A stretch of DNA of 58,033 nucleotides, from positions 1 through 58,033 of the forward strand of contig JAFRLZ010000048.1 of the NCBI GenBank assembly GCA_017430985.1. Direction: 5' to 3'. This document shows, one piece after another, positions 49,601 to 57,050 of this stretch; positions within the stretch are counted from its first letter, which is position 1; every line of letters starts with the position of its first letter. The notes beneath the pieces are model-generated. The model was not told where the DNA came from. It saw only the letters and a program-made list of their open reading frames with translations, and did no database searches. The stretch comes from Oscillospiraceae bacterium (GTDB lineage: Bacteria; Bacillota; Clostridia; Oscillospirales; Oscillospiraceae). The translations under genes and the position numbers were made by a program.

Positions 49601-51562
49601 ATGAAGAAGAAACAAAAGAAGATGCTGTGGCGCATCCTGATCGCGGCCGCGCTGATGATCGCGCTGCACTTTGCCGCGGAGGCCTTCGGCGAGCGGCTGC
49701 ACGAGCCGGCTTGGTTCCTCCTGTACCTGGTCCCGTATCTGACGGTCGGCTGGGATATCCTCCTCAAGGCGGGGAAGGGCATCAAAAACCGCCAGGTCTT
49801 TGACGAGAACTTCCTCATGGCCGTCGCCACGATCGGCGCGATCGCCATCGCGCTCATCAGGCAGAACGGAGACTATACCGAGGCCATCGCCGTCATGCTT
49901 TTCTACCAGGTGGGCGAGCTCTTCCAGAGCTACGCCGTCGGCAAGAGCCGCAGGAACATCAGCGCGCTCATGGACATCCGTCCGGATTATGCCAATATTG
50001 AGGCGGACGGAGAGCTTGAGCAGGTCGACCCCGACGAGGTGGAGATCGGCACGGTCATCGTCGTGAAACCCGGCGAGAAGATCCCCATCGACGGCGTGGT
50101 GGTCGAGGGCGTGAGCACGCTCGACACCAGCGCCCTCACGGGCGAGAGCGTCCCGCGCGAGGTGCGGCCGGACGACGAGGTCATCAGCGGCTGCATCAAC
50201 CTTGACGGCCTGCTGCGCCTGCGCACGACGAAGGAGTTCGGCGAGTCCACCGTTTCAAAGATCCTCGACATGGTGGAGAACGCGACCTCCAAGAAATCGC
50301 GTTCCGAGGCCTTCATTTCGCGCTTCGCCCGCATCTACACCCCGGCGGTCTGCCTCGGCGCGCTTGCCCTGGCGGTCCTGCCGCCGCTGTTCTTCCTCGT
50401 GCGGGGTCTCTCGCCCGACTGGGGCGACTGGATCTACCGCGCACTGACCTTCCTCGTGATCTCCTGCCCCTGCGCGCTGGTGATCTCCATCCCGCTGAGC
50501 TTTTTCGCGGGCATCGGCGGCGCGAGCCGCGAGGGCGTGCTGGTGAAGGGTTCAAACTATCTCGAAGCGCTCTCCAAGGCGCAGACCGTGGCCTTTGACA
50601 AGACGGGCACGATGACCATGGGCGTCTTCGAGGTCAACGGCATCCACCACAGCAGCATGGACAACGACCAGCTCCTGGAGCTGGCCGCCCACGCGGAGAT
50701 CTATTCCACGCATCCGATCGCCCGCAGCATCCAGAAGGCCTGGCTGGAGGGCGCGGTCTTCCGGGACGACGGCGAGCCCGCCGAAAAGGCGGACGCCGCG
50801 GGCCGCCGACTGGATAAAGAGCGCGTTGCCAACGTGAAGGAGATCGGCGGCAACGGCATCGTGGCCGAGGTGGACAGGCGGCAGATCGCCGCGGGCAACA
50901 CGAAGCTGATGGACAGCCTGGGGATCGCGTACATAGACTGCCATCACGTCGGCACCATCGTCCACGTGGCGGTGGACGGCGCCTACGCGGGCCATCTGCT
51001 TATTTCCGACGTCATCAAGCCCACGGCGAAGGAGGCCATCCGCGCCCTGCGCGCCGCGGGCGTCACGAAGACCGTGATGCTCACGGGCGACGCGAGAAAG
51101 GTGGGCGAGGCGGTCGCCGGAGAGATCGGCATCGACGAGGTGCGCGCCGAGCTCCTGCCGGGCGACAAGGTCGCGGCGGTGGAGGAGCTTCTGGCGAAAA
51201 AGCCGGAGCGTTCGGTGCTGGCCTTCGTCGGCGACGGCATCAACGACGCGCCGGTGCTGACGCGCGCCGACGTGGGCGTCGCCATGGGAGCCCTCGGCTC
51301 CGACGCGGCCATCGAAGCGGCCGACGTCGTGCTGATGGACGACGATCCGAAGAAGATCGCGCTCGCCGTCCGCATCGCGAAAAAGTGCATGCGCATCGTG
51401 TACGAGAACATCTGGTTCGCCATCGGCGTAAAGCTGATCTGCCTCGTCCTCGGCGCCGCGGGCGTGGCCAACATGTGGCTCGCGATCTTCGCGGACGTGG
51501 GCGTGATGGTGCTCGCGGTGCTCAACGCGATCCGCGCCCTGTTCACGAAAAACCTGCGGTAA
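49601..51562 (+). CDS. P1B-type heavy-metal ATPase (Zn/Cd/Pb exporter, CadA/ZntA-like) without HMA domain
   Basis: 653 residues, about 8 helices. Transport motif C289-P290-C291 in VISCPCALV, actuator TGES (in SALTGESVPRE), phosphorylation Asp333 in FDKTGTMT, and GDGINDAPVL hinge are intact. CPC with a following DKTG and the C-terminal HP-type His in THPIARSI mark a metal P1B pump. The N-terminus starts close to helix 1 with only a basic patch (MKKKQKKMLWR) and no CxxC metal-binding domain, shorter than usual CadA. Upstream operator suggests metal induction. Confidence 0.93.
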   Translation: MKKKQKKMLWRILIAAALMIALHFAAEAFGERLHEPAWFLLYLVPYLTVGWDILLKAGKGIKNRQVFDENFLMAVATIGAIAIALIRQNGDYTEAIAVMLFYQVGELFQSYAVGKSRRNISALMDIRPDYANIEADGELEQVDPDEVEIGTVIVVKPGEKIPIDGVVVEGVSTLDTSALTGESVPREVRPDDEVISGCINLDGLLRLRTTKEFGESTVSKILDMVENATSKKSRSEAFISRFARIYTPAVCLGALALAVLPPLFFLVRGLSPDWGDWIYRALTFLVISCPCALVISIPLSFFAGIGGASREGVLVKGSNYLEALSKAQTVAFDKTGTMTMGVFEVNGIHHSSMDNDQLLELAAHAEIYSTHPIARSIQKAWLEGAVFRDDGEPAEKADAAGRRLDKERVANVKEIGGNGIVAEVDRRQIAAGNTKLMDSLGIAYIDCHHVGTIVHVAVDGAYAGHLLISDVIKPTAKEAIRALRAAGVTKTVMLTGDARKVGEAVAGEIGIDEVRAELLPGDKVAAVEELLAKKPERSVLAFVGDGINDAPVLTRADVGVAMGALGSDAAIEAADVVLMDDDPKKIALAVRIAKKCMRIVYENIWFAIGVKLICLVLGAAGVANMWLAIFADVGVMVLAVLNAIRALFTKNLR

Positions 51563-51582
51563 GCGGCGGGACGGTATAAACG

Positions 51583-51616
51583 AAAAAAGGGCTGTGCCTT
51601 CGGCACAGCCCTTTTG
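51583..51616. terminator. Bidirectional terminator between the P-type ATPase and hydrolase genes
   Basis: Stem AAAAGGGCTGTGCC-ttc-GGCACAGCCCTTTT between converging genes. Confidence 0.9.
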
Positions 51617-51631
51617 CTGCTCATTTTTGGA

Positions 51632-52540
51632 TTATTTGAAATACAGGGAGATCATGCGGTCCAGCTTGCGCTGGTAGGCCTCGGGCGCGACGTGCATGCT
51701 CTCGACGTGCTTGGCCTTTTCGGGGAAGAGACAGTCCTTTTCCCCGCGGTAGAGCGCGAAGAGCGCGGGGCCGTTCTTATAAGGCACCGTCGGGTCCTCC
51801 TGCCCGTGGACGAAGAGGATGGGCATGCGCGCCTTGGCCAGAGCCGGGCGGGTGTCGGCCTGCCGCAGGTCGCAGTGCGCGATGCGCCGGTGGATGGCCG
51901 CGACCGGCGCGTACATCGGGCCGAGCTGCTTTTTGAGCTGGCCCGGCGCGTCGCTGAAGCCGCTGTCCTCCACGATCATGCGGACGTTGTCCGGGCAGCG
52001 GTCGCTCATCAAAAGCACGGTGGCCGCGCCCATGGAGAAGCCGTGCAGCAGGACCTGGATGTCCTCGCCGAATTTGTGGCGCAGGAAGTCCAGCCAGAGC
52101 AGGCAGTCCTCGCTCTCGAAAACGCCGAAGCCGATATAGCGCCCCTGGCTCTCGCCGTGAGCCGTGTGGTCGCAGGCGAACACGTCGAAGCCGCGGGAGG
52201 CGTAGTAGTCGTAATACATGCCCGCCGTGTCTGCGTACTCGGAGTGGTAGCCGTGCACGATGAAAACGATGCGCTTTCCCTGGCCGCCCCCCGGGATATA
52301 GTGCCCGGTGAGCTGCTCGCCGCGCGCGGAGCGGATCACGAAGCGCTGCTGCGGCAGCGTGCGCAGCCGCTCGGCCAGCGAGTCGCGGTGCTCGTAGTAA
52401 TCCTCCGCGTGCGTCTTCTTGTCCAGCAGCGCGCTGAAAACCTTCGAGCCGCCGCGGCAGAAGACGTAGCGGTACAGCTCGGTCGTAAAGGCGACGGCCG
52501 CCCCGGCGGGCAGCAGCAGAACGGGGAGCAGCTTTTTCAT
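51632..52540 (-). CDS. Alpha/beta hydrolase with N-terminal membrane anchor
   Basis: 302 residues from ATG 52540 (GGAGGAAAAACACC upstream). A hydrophobic N-terminus (LLPVLLLPAGAAVAFT) is a signal anchor without a lipobox. The hydrolase core has IVFIVHGYHSEYADT, the nucleophile elbow LLHGFSMGAATV, and late ILFVHGQEDPTVP carrying the acid Asp; the catalytic His is in AKHVESMH. Similar BAAT/serine-hydrolase proteins of Firmicutes are poorly characterised. Substrate unknown. It is divergent from the S9 peptidase gene with overlapping -35 boxes. Confidence 0.87.
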   Translation of the reverse strand: MKKLLPVLLLPAGAAVAFTTELYRYVFCRGGSKVFSALLDKKTHAEDYYEHRDSLAERLRTLPQQRFVIRSARGEQLTGHYIPGGGQGKRIVFIVHGYHSEYADTAGMYYDYYASRGFDVFACDHTAHGESQGRYIGFGVFESEDCLLWLDFLRHKFGEDIQVLLHGFSMGAATVLLMSDRCPDNVRMIVEDSGFSDAPGQLKKQLGPMYAPVAAIHRRIAHCDLRQADTRPALAKARMPILFVHGQEDPTVPYKNGPALFALYRGEKDCLFPEKAKHVESMHVAPEAYQRKLDRMISLYFK

Positions 52541-52585
52541 GGTGTTTTTCCTCCAAAATGATCGACTGCGTTTTGCCTTGTCCCC

Positions 52586-52637
52586 AGTATACTCTATCCG
52601 GGGCGGCCTTGACAAGCGCGGAGCGCAATTTTATAAT
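52586..52637. promoter_or_regulatory. Divergent sigma-A promoters sharing their -35 region
   Basis: Plus strand: TTGACA (52609-52614), 17-base spacer, TATAAT (52632-52637), a full consensus. Minus strand: TTGTCA (52615 down to 52610), 18-base spacer, TATACT (52591 down to 52586). The two -35 hexamers overlap by five bases, so the polymerases must exclude one another. Confidence 0.7.
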
Positions 52638-52670
52638 TTGAGCAGACAAAAACAGAACAGGAGGAGCGCG

Positions 52671-54671
52671 ATGAAAGGCGTTGAAAGCAGAGATATCCTG
52701 AACTATCGTTTCCTCTCCGGGCTGCGGTATGCGCCCGGCGGCCGGCGCGCGGCCTTCGTGGTCTCGACGGCCGACGAGGAATCGAACGCCTACGAGGCGC
52801 GGCTCTGGCTGTATGAAAACGGGAGCGTCCGGCAGCTGACCGATCTCGGACAGGAGAAGAGCTTCGCGTGGCTGGACGAAGACCGGCTGCTCTTCCCCGC
52901 CGTGCGCACGGCGAAGGAGAAGAAGCGGGCCGAGGCCGGAGAGCCCTTCAGCTCTCTCTATGTGCTGGACCTGCGCGGCGGCGAAGCGATCCGGCTTATG
53001 GAGTTGCCCTTTGCCGTCGGCGGCCTGCGCGTCCTGGACGCGGAGCATCTCGCGGTGACGGCCGCTGTGGACAAGAACCGCCCCGGCCTGTACGCCGCGG
53101 ACAAGGACGAGCGCGAGCGGGCGCGGAAGGAGCGCGAGGAGGAGAAGGACTACGAGGTGCTCGACGAGCTGCCCTGGTGGTTCAACGGCGCCGGCGTACG
53201 GAACGGGGAGCGCAAGGCGCTCTTCCTCGTGGAGCTTGGCAGCGGGAGGATCAGCGCGCTGACCGCCCCGCCGGAGGACCTCGACGCGCTGACCGTGCTG
53301 GGGGACGAGCTGTATTACGCGCTGCGCTCCTGGGAGGCGGTGTCCCCGCTGCGCGGCTTCGAGCTGCGCGCCGTCAACTGGAAAAGCGGCGAGACGCGGA
53401 CGGTCTGCCGGAACGACGATCTCATGCTCCAGGCGCTGGAGGCGGTCGGAGAGCGGCTGCTGGTCGTCGGCACGGAGGGAAAGCGCTACGGCCTGAACGA
53501 GAACGCCTGGGTCTACGAGCTCGACAGAGACAGCGGCGCGCTGCGTCTGCTGCGGCGGGAGGAATGCAATCTCTACAACAGCGTCGGCACGGACTGCCGC
53601 CTGGGCGGCGGCCGCGAAGCCGTCGCCGCCGGCACGAGCCTCTACCATCTCGCGACGCGGGAGGGCAGCAACCTGCTCTGCCGCCTGGACGCCGACGGCA
53701 CGGACACGCCGATCGTCACAAAGCCCGGCTGCATCGACTGCTTCGATCTGTCCGGCGGCGAGCTGCTGCTGATCGCTTTCTACGACATGAAGCTGCAGGA
53801 GCTCTATCGCTATGATCTCGAGAGCGGTGAACTCACGCAGCTCAGCCGCTTCAACGAAGAGGTCCTGCGGGACGTTTACGTGGCGCAGCCGAAGCCGCTG
53901 CGCGTCGAGAGCGCGGGGCTGATGATCGACGGCTGGGTGCTCGAGCCGAAGGACTATGATCCGGCGAAGCGCTATCCGGCGGTGCTGGACGTCCACGGCG
54001 GCCCGAAGACGGTCTACGGCCCGATCTTCTGTCACGAGATGCAGCTCTGGGCCTCGAAGGGCTATTTCGTCTTCTTCTGCAACCCCAAGGGCAGCGACGG
54101 ACGGGACAACGCCTTCGCGGACATCCGCGGCGCCTACGGCTGCACGGACTATCAAAACCTCATGGACTTCACCGACGCGGTGCTGGCGGCATACCCGCAG
54201 ATCGATCCCGCGCGCGTCTGCGAGACGGGCGGCAGCTACGGCGGCTTTATGACCAACTGGATCGTCGGGCACACCGACCGCTTCTGCTGCGCGGCCTCGC
54301 AGCGCTCCATCTCCAACTGGCTGAGCTTCTGGGGCGTGTCGGACATCGGCGCGTTTTTCACGCCCGATCAAAACGCGGGCGATCTCTGGGAGAGCCCGGA
54401 AAAACTCTGGGAGCGCTCGCCGCTCAAATATGCGGACAGGGCCGTCACGCCGACGCTGTTCATCCACTCGGACGAGGACTACCGCTGCCCGCTTGACCAG
54501 GGGCTGCAGATGTACGCGGCGCTCAGGCAGCGGGGCGTTCCCGCGCGGCTGTGCCTGTTCCACGGCGAGAACCACGAGCTCTCGCGCTCCGGCAAGCCGA
54601 AGCACCGCCTGCGCCGCCTGAAGGAGATCACCGACTGGTTCGATACTTACAGCAAGGAGAGGGAAGCATGA
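52671..54671 (+). CDS. S9-family serine peptidase (acylaminoacyl-peptidase/prolyl oligopeptidase type)
   Basis: 666 residues from ATG 52671 (CAGGAGGAGCGCG), cytosolic. An N-terminal beta-propeller (about 10-390, with many short LYVLDLRGGEAIRL-type blades) covers a C-terminal alpha/beta hydrolase (about 410-660). The catalytic Ser is in CETGGSYGGFMTNW, Asp in FIHSDEDYRCP and His in FHGENHELS. Such enzymes cut short peptides inside their closed cavity. It lies under a consensus promoter and overlaps the following Nif11-like gene by 4 bases. Confidence 0.93.
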   Translation: MKGVESRDILNYRFLSGLRYAPGGRRAAFVVSTADEESNAYEARLWLYENGSVRQLTDLGQEKSFAWLDEDRLLFPAVRTAKEKKRAEAGEPFSSLYVLDLRGGEAIRLMELPFAVGGLRVLDAEHLAVTAAVDKNRPGLYAADKDERERARKEREEEKDYEVLDELPWWFNGAGVRNGERKALFLVELGSGRISALTAPPEDLDALTVLGDELYYALRSWEAVSPLRGFELRAVNWKSGETRTVCRNDDLMLQALEAVGERLLVVGTEGKRYGLNENAWVYELDRDSGALRLLRREECNLYNSVGTDCRLGGGREAVAAGTSLYHLATREGSNLLCRLDADGTDTPIVTKPGCIDCFDLSGGELLLIAFYDMKLQELYRYDLESGELTQLSRFNEEVLRDVYVAQPKPLRVESAGLMIDGWVLEPKDYDPAKRYPAVLDVHGGPKTVYGPIFCHEMQLWASKGYFVFFCNPKGSDGRDNAFADIRGAYGCTDYQNLMDFTDAVLAAYPQIDPARVCETGGSYGGFMTNWIVGHTDRFCCAASQRSISNWLSFWGVSDIGAFFTPDQNAGDLWESPEKLWERSPLKYADRAVTPTLFIHSDEDYRCPLDQGLQMYAALRQRGVPARLCLFHGENHELSRSGKPKHRLRRLKEITDWFDTYSKEREA

Positions 54672-54985
54672 CGAACGTAGAGCAATTCTTTGAACGCTAC
54701 AACGCCGACGAGGCGCTGCGCCGCCGAGTGGCGGAGGCGGAGGCCGCCTATCCCGGCTCGCTCGAGATCCGCGAGTCCGTGGTCGAGGAGGTGCTGCTGC
54801 CCGTCGCCGCGGAGCTGGGCCTGCCCTTCACGGTCAAGGAGCTGCGCGGCTACGAGCTGAAGCTCAAGCTGAAAAACGCGAAGCCCGACGTCCCCTTTGA
54901 GGAGGGCGAGGAGATCGAGGAGCAGGCGTCCTACTGGCTGCTCGACCGCGGCTGGGAGATCAACGAGGACGACTACAAGAGATAG
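54668..54985 (+). CDS. Small Nif11-like protein coupled to the S9 peptidase
   Basis: 105 residues; its ATG overlaps the peptidase stop (ATGA). Residues 4-60 have a Nif11-like layout: VEQFFERYNADEALRRRVAE, then LLPVAAELGLPFTVKELRGY. Nif11 domains serve as leader regions of some RiPP precursors but also occur in ordinary small proteins. The C-terminal 40 residues are acidic and end YWLLDRGWEINEDDYKR, with no GG cleavage site and no Cys, so a classic core peptide is not evident. The conserved-looking end suggests a defined folded function. Linked to a peptidase by coupling, it might be a substrate, inhibitor or regulator. Confidence 0.65.
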   Translation: MTNVEQFFERYNADEALRRRVAEAEAAYPGSLEIRESVVEEVLLPVAAELGLPFTVKELRGYELKLKLKNAKPDVPFEEGEEIEEQASYWLLDRGWEINEDDYKR

Positions 54986-55028
54986 AAAAACAGACGGGCG
55001 CGGCCGTTCACGCCGCGCCCGTTCCTTA
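54986..55028 (+). terminator. Terminator of the S9-Nif11-like operon
   Basis: Stem ACGGGCGCGGC-cgttcac-GCCGCGCCCGT followed by TCCTTA, only weakly T-rich. Confidence 0.65.
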
Positions 55029-55049
55029 TGCGCGGCCCGGCCGGACGAT

Positions 55050-55079
55050 TTGACAGGAACGGTCCGTTTGTGCTACAGT
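55050..55079 (+). promoter_or_regulatory. Promoter for the multidomain lipoprotein gene
   Basis: TTGACA (55050-55055), 18-base spacer, TACAGT (55074-55079) with extended -10 TGC. Confidence 0.65.
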
Positions 55080-55123
55080 ATGCGGGAAAAAGCTGCAAAA
55101 GCGGAAAGGGGAGAAGAGCGGTC

Positions 55124-57037
55124 ATGCACGGAGCAAGGCGCCTGATGCTCGGCCTTATATTGATCCTGTCGGCCCTGCTGCTGGCCGCCTGCGCGTTTTC
55201 GCGCTCCGAGAAGGAGGCTGCTCCGGAGCCTGCCGCGATTGACGAGGCGGCGGCAAAGCCGCCCTTTTCTGCGCACGTTCCTTTCCTGTTTGTTGACGAA
55301 AACGGCTTCCTGCGGCCGAACGACCCGCTCACCGCCGACGAGCTCCGCGCCGCGCTGTCCGCGCTCTCTGCGGAGACCGGGAAAGCGGGGCTCCCGGAGG
55401 GAGAACAGACCGTCACAGCCGAGAGCCTGCGGGCATGCCTGCAGGATGTTTTGAACGAGCAACAGCTGGCCGCGTTCCCGGCGGAGGGAACGCTCAGCCG
55501 GGCAGATCTCGCGGTCGGCGTCTGCCGGGCGCTCGGCAGCGGCGCGGGCGAGAGGCTCGTTCCGTTAGAGGGGGCCCTCGCCCCCGTCGACCTGCCGACG
55601 GACGCGCCGCACTACGCGGAACTGATGGAGGCCTGCGTGCCTCACGAGCCGGGCGAGGGCTCCTCCTGGGCGGAAGCCGACCTCGTCACGGGCCGCGAGC
55701 CGGGTGTTTTCCGGCTCGACGGGGCGCTCTTCTGCTGCGGCGAGGACGGCAGGCTCCTGCTGGATGCGTATTCGGGGCCGCTGTACTTCGACGGGAACGG
55801 CCGCTATACCTCCGGCGATGGGGAGCTGGACGCGCGCTGCGCCGATATCCTGGACTGGCTGCGTCTCAAATACCCCGCCGACGCGGAGGACCGGGCGGCC
55901 ATGCTGCGGCGCGCCTATGACTACGCGGTGAAAAGCTTCAGCTTCGACGAGGAGAGCGAGGAGGAGGAAGAACTCATCCCCGCCGCCAAAGCGATGCTGG
56001 AGACAGAGCACGGCGGCGAATACGGATACGCCGCCGGCTTTACCATGCTCGCCCGCGCGCTCGGCTATCCGGCCTATCCGGTCGCCCGCCCGCTGGCCGG
56101 GGAGGAAGAGGATCATTTCTGGACGGACATCGTGATCGACTGCGTCCCCTATATCTTCGATGCACAAAAGGACCAGCGCTTCCGGGACGGCCGCTTCATG
56201 CTCGGCTACAAGAAGGCCGAGCGCTCCGGCTATCGCCGCCCGATCGACGCGCCGGGCGACCTCCGCGGTCAGCCCTATCAGGATCTCGCCTATACGCCGC
56301 CGACCGAGCGGGGCCATCTGGACGTCGCCACGGGCGAGAACGGCTTTATCTATCTGATCTATCTGCCCTATGACTATGACGAGAGCAGGCAGTACAAGGT
56401 CATCATCTACCTGTACGGCGCGGACGGGAACCCGTACAAGATTCTGGGCGACACCAACACCTACTCCCACCAGAACCGCTACCTGGGGCACTACTTCACC
56501 ACGCCGGACTATACGGACTTCCTGGTGCAGCGGGGCGACTGCGCGGGCGTGATCTTCGCGTCCACCAACACGACCATGGCCTCGGGCGACGGGAGCCGCT
56601 ACATCGCGCTGCTGCAGTATGTGGTCGATCACTACTCCACTTACGCGGAGAGCTCCTCGCTGGAGGATCTGATCGCCGCCCGCGACAGCTTCTGCATCGC
56701 GGGCCCCTCCAGCGCCTCGCAGTCCCTCTGCGTGTGCCTGCCCACCATGCCGGACGTGTTCGGGACCGTCGGCCTCTTTTCCGGCATTTCCCATCTGGAC
56801 AAGGCGGTCGAGGGTATGGCGAAGAAGGATCATATCCGCCTCGTGATGGGCGTGGGAGGGCTGGAATCCATCTACCCGTCGGTGGTAAAGGCCTACGAGC
56901 GCTTTTCCGAGCTGGATAACGTTGACGCCAGCCTCTCGGTCTTTGACAACTCAGGCCATGAGTGGTCGGCTTTCGACGGCACCCTGCGGGATCTTCTGTT
57001 CGAGTTTTCCCCCGCGGAGCAGGCCGACGAAGGATGA
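55124..57037 (+). CDS. Multidomain lipoprotein: transglutaminase-like and esterase-like regions with degenerate sites
   Basis: 637 residues from ATG 55124. Lipoprotein signal with lipobox LLLAAC. Residues about 45-165 look like two weak SLH-type helical motifs (FLFVDENGFLRPNDPLTADE, TLSRADLAVGVCRAL). About 290-380 resembles a transglutaminase fold (YAAGFTMLARALGYPAYPV, EDHFWTDIVIDCVPYIFDA) with His and Asp kept but no Cys at the nucleophile position. About 410-630 resembles an esterase-D-type hydrolase (YLIYLPYDYDESRQYKVIIYL, IAGPSSASQS in place of GxSxG, SGHEWSAF). It may be a binding protein or a diverged hydrolase. Confidence 0.6.
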   Translation: MHGARRLMLGLILILSALLLAACAFSRSEKEAAPEPAAIDEAAAKPPFSAHVPFLFVDENGFLRPNDPLTADELRAALSALSAETGKAGLPEGEQTVTAESLRACLQDVLNEQQLAAFPAEGTLSRADLAVGVCRALGSGAGERLVPLEGALAPVDLPTDAPHYAELMEACVPHEPGEGSSWAEADLVTGREPGVFRLDGALFCCGEDGRLLLDAYSGPLYFDGNGRYTSGDGELDARCADILDWLRLKYPADAEDRAAMLRRAYDYAVKSFSFDEESEEEEELIPAAKAMLETEHGGEYGYAAGFTMLARALGYPAYPVARPLAGEEEDHFWTDIVIDCVPYIFDAQKDQRFRDGRFMLGYKKAERSGYRRPIDAPGDLRGQPYQDLAYTPPTERGHLDVATGENGFIYLIYLPYDYDESRQYKVIIYLYGADGNPYKILGDTNTYSHQNRYLGHYFTTPDYTDFLVQRGDCAGVIFASTNTTMASGDGSRYIALLQYVVDHYSTYAESSSLEDLIAARDSFCIAGPSSASQSLCVCLPTMPDVFGTVGLFSGISHLDKAVEGMAKKDHIRLVMGVGGLESIYPSVVKAYERFSELDNVDASLSVFDNSGHEWSAFDGTLRDLLFEFSPAEQADEG

Positions 57038-57050
57038 AAGGAAGAGAAGC

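Noticed and set aside
49121-49702. A 193-codon protein containing the SpoIIID sequence
   Set aside because: The left 110 codons overlap the P-type ATPase promoter and start and have no resemblance; SpoIIID begins at GTG 49372.
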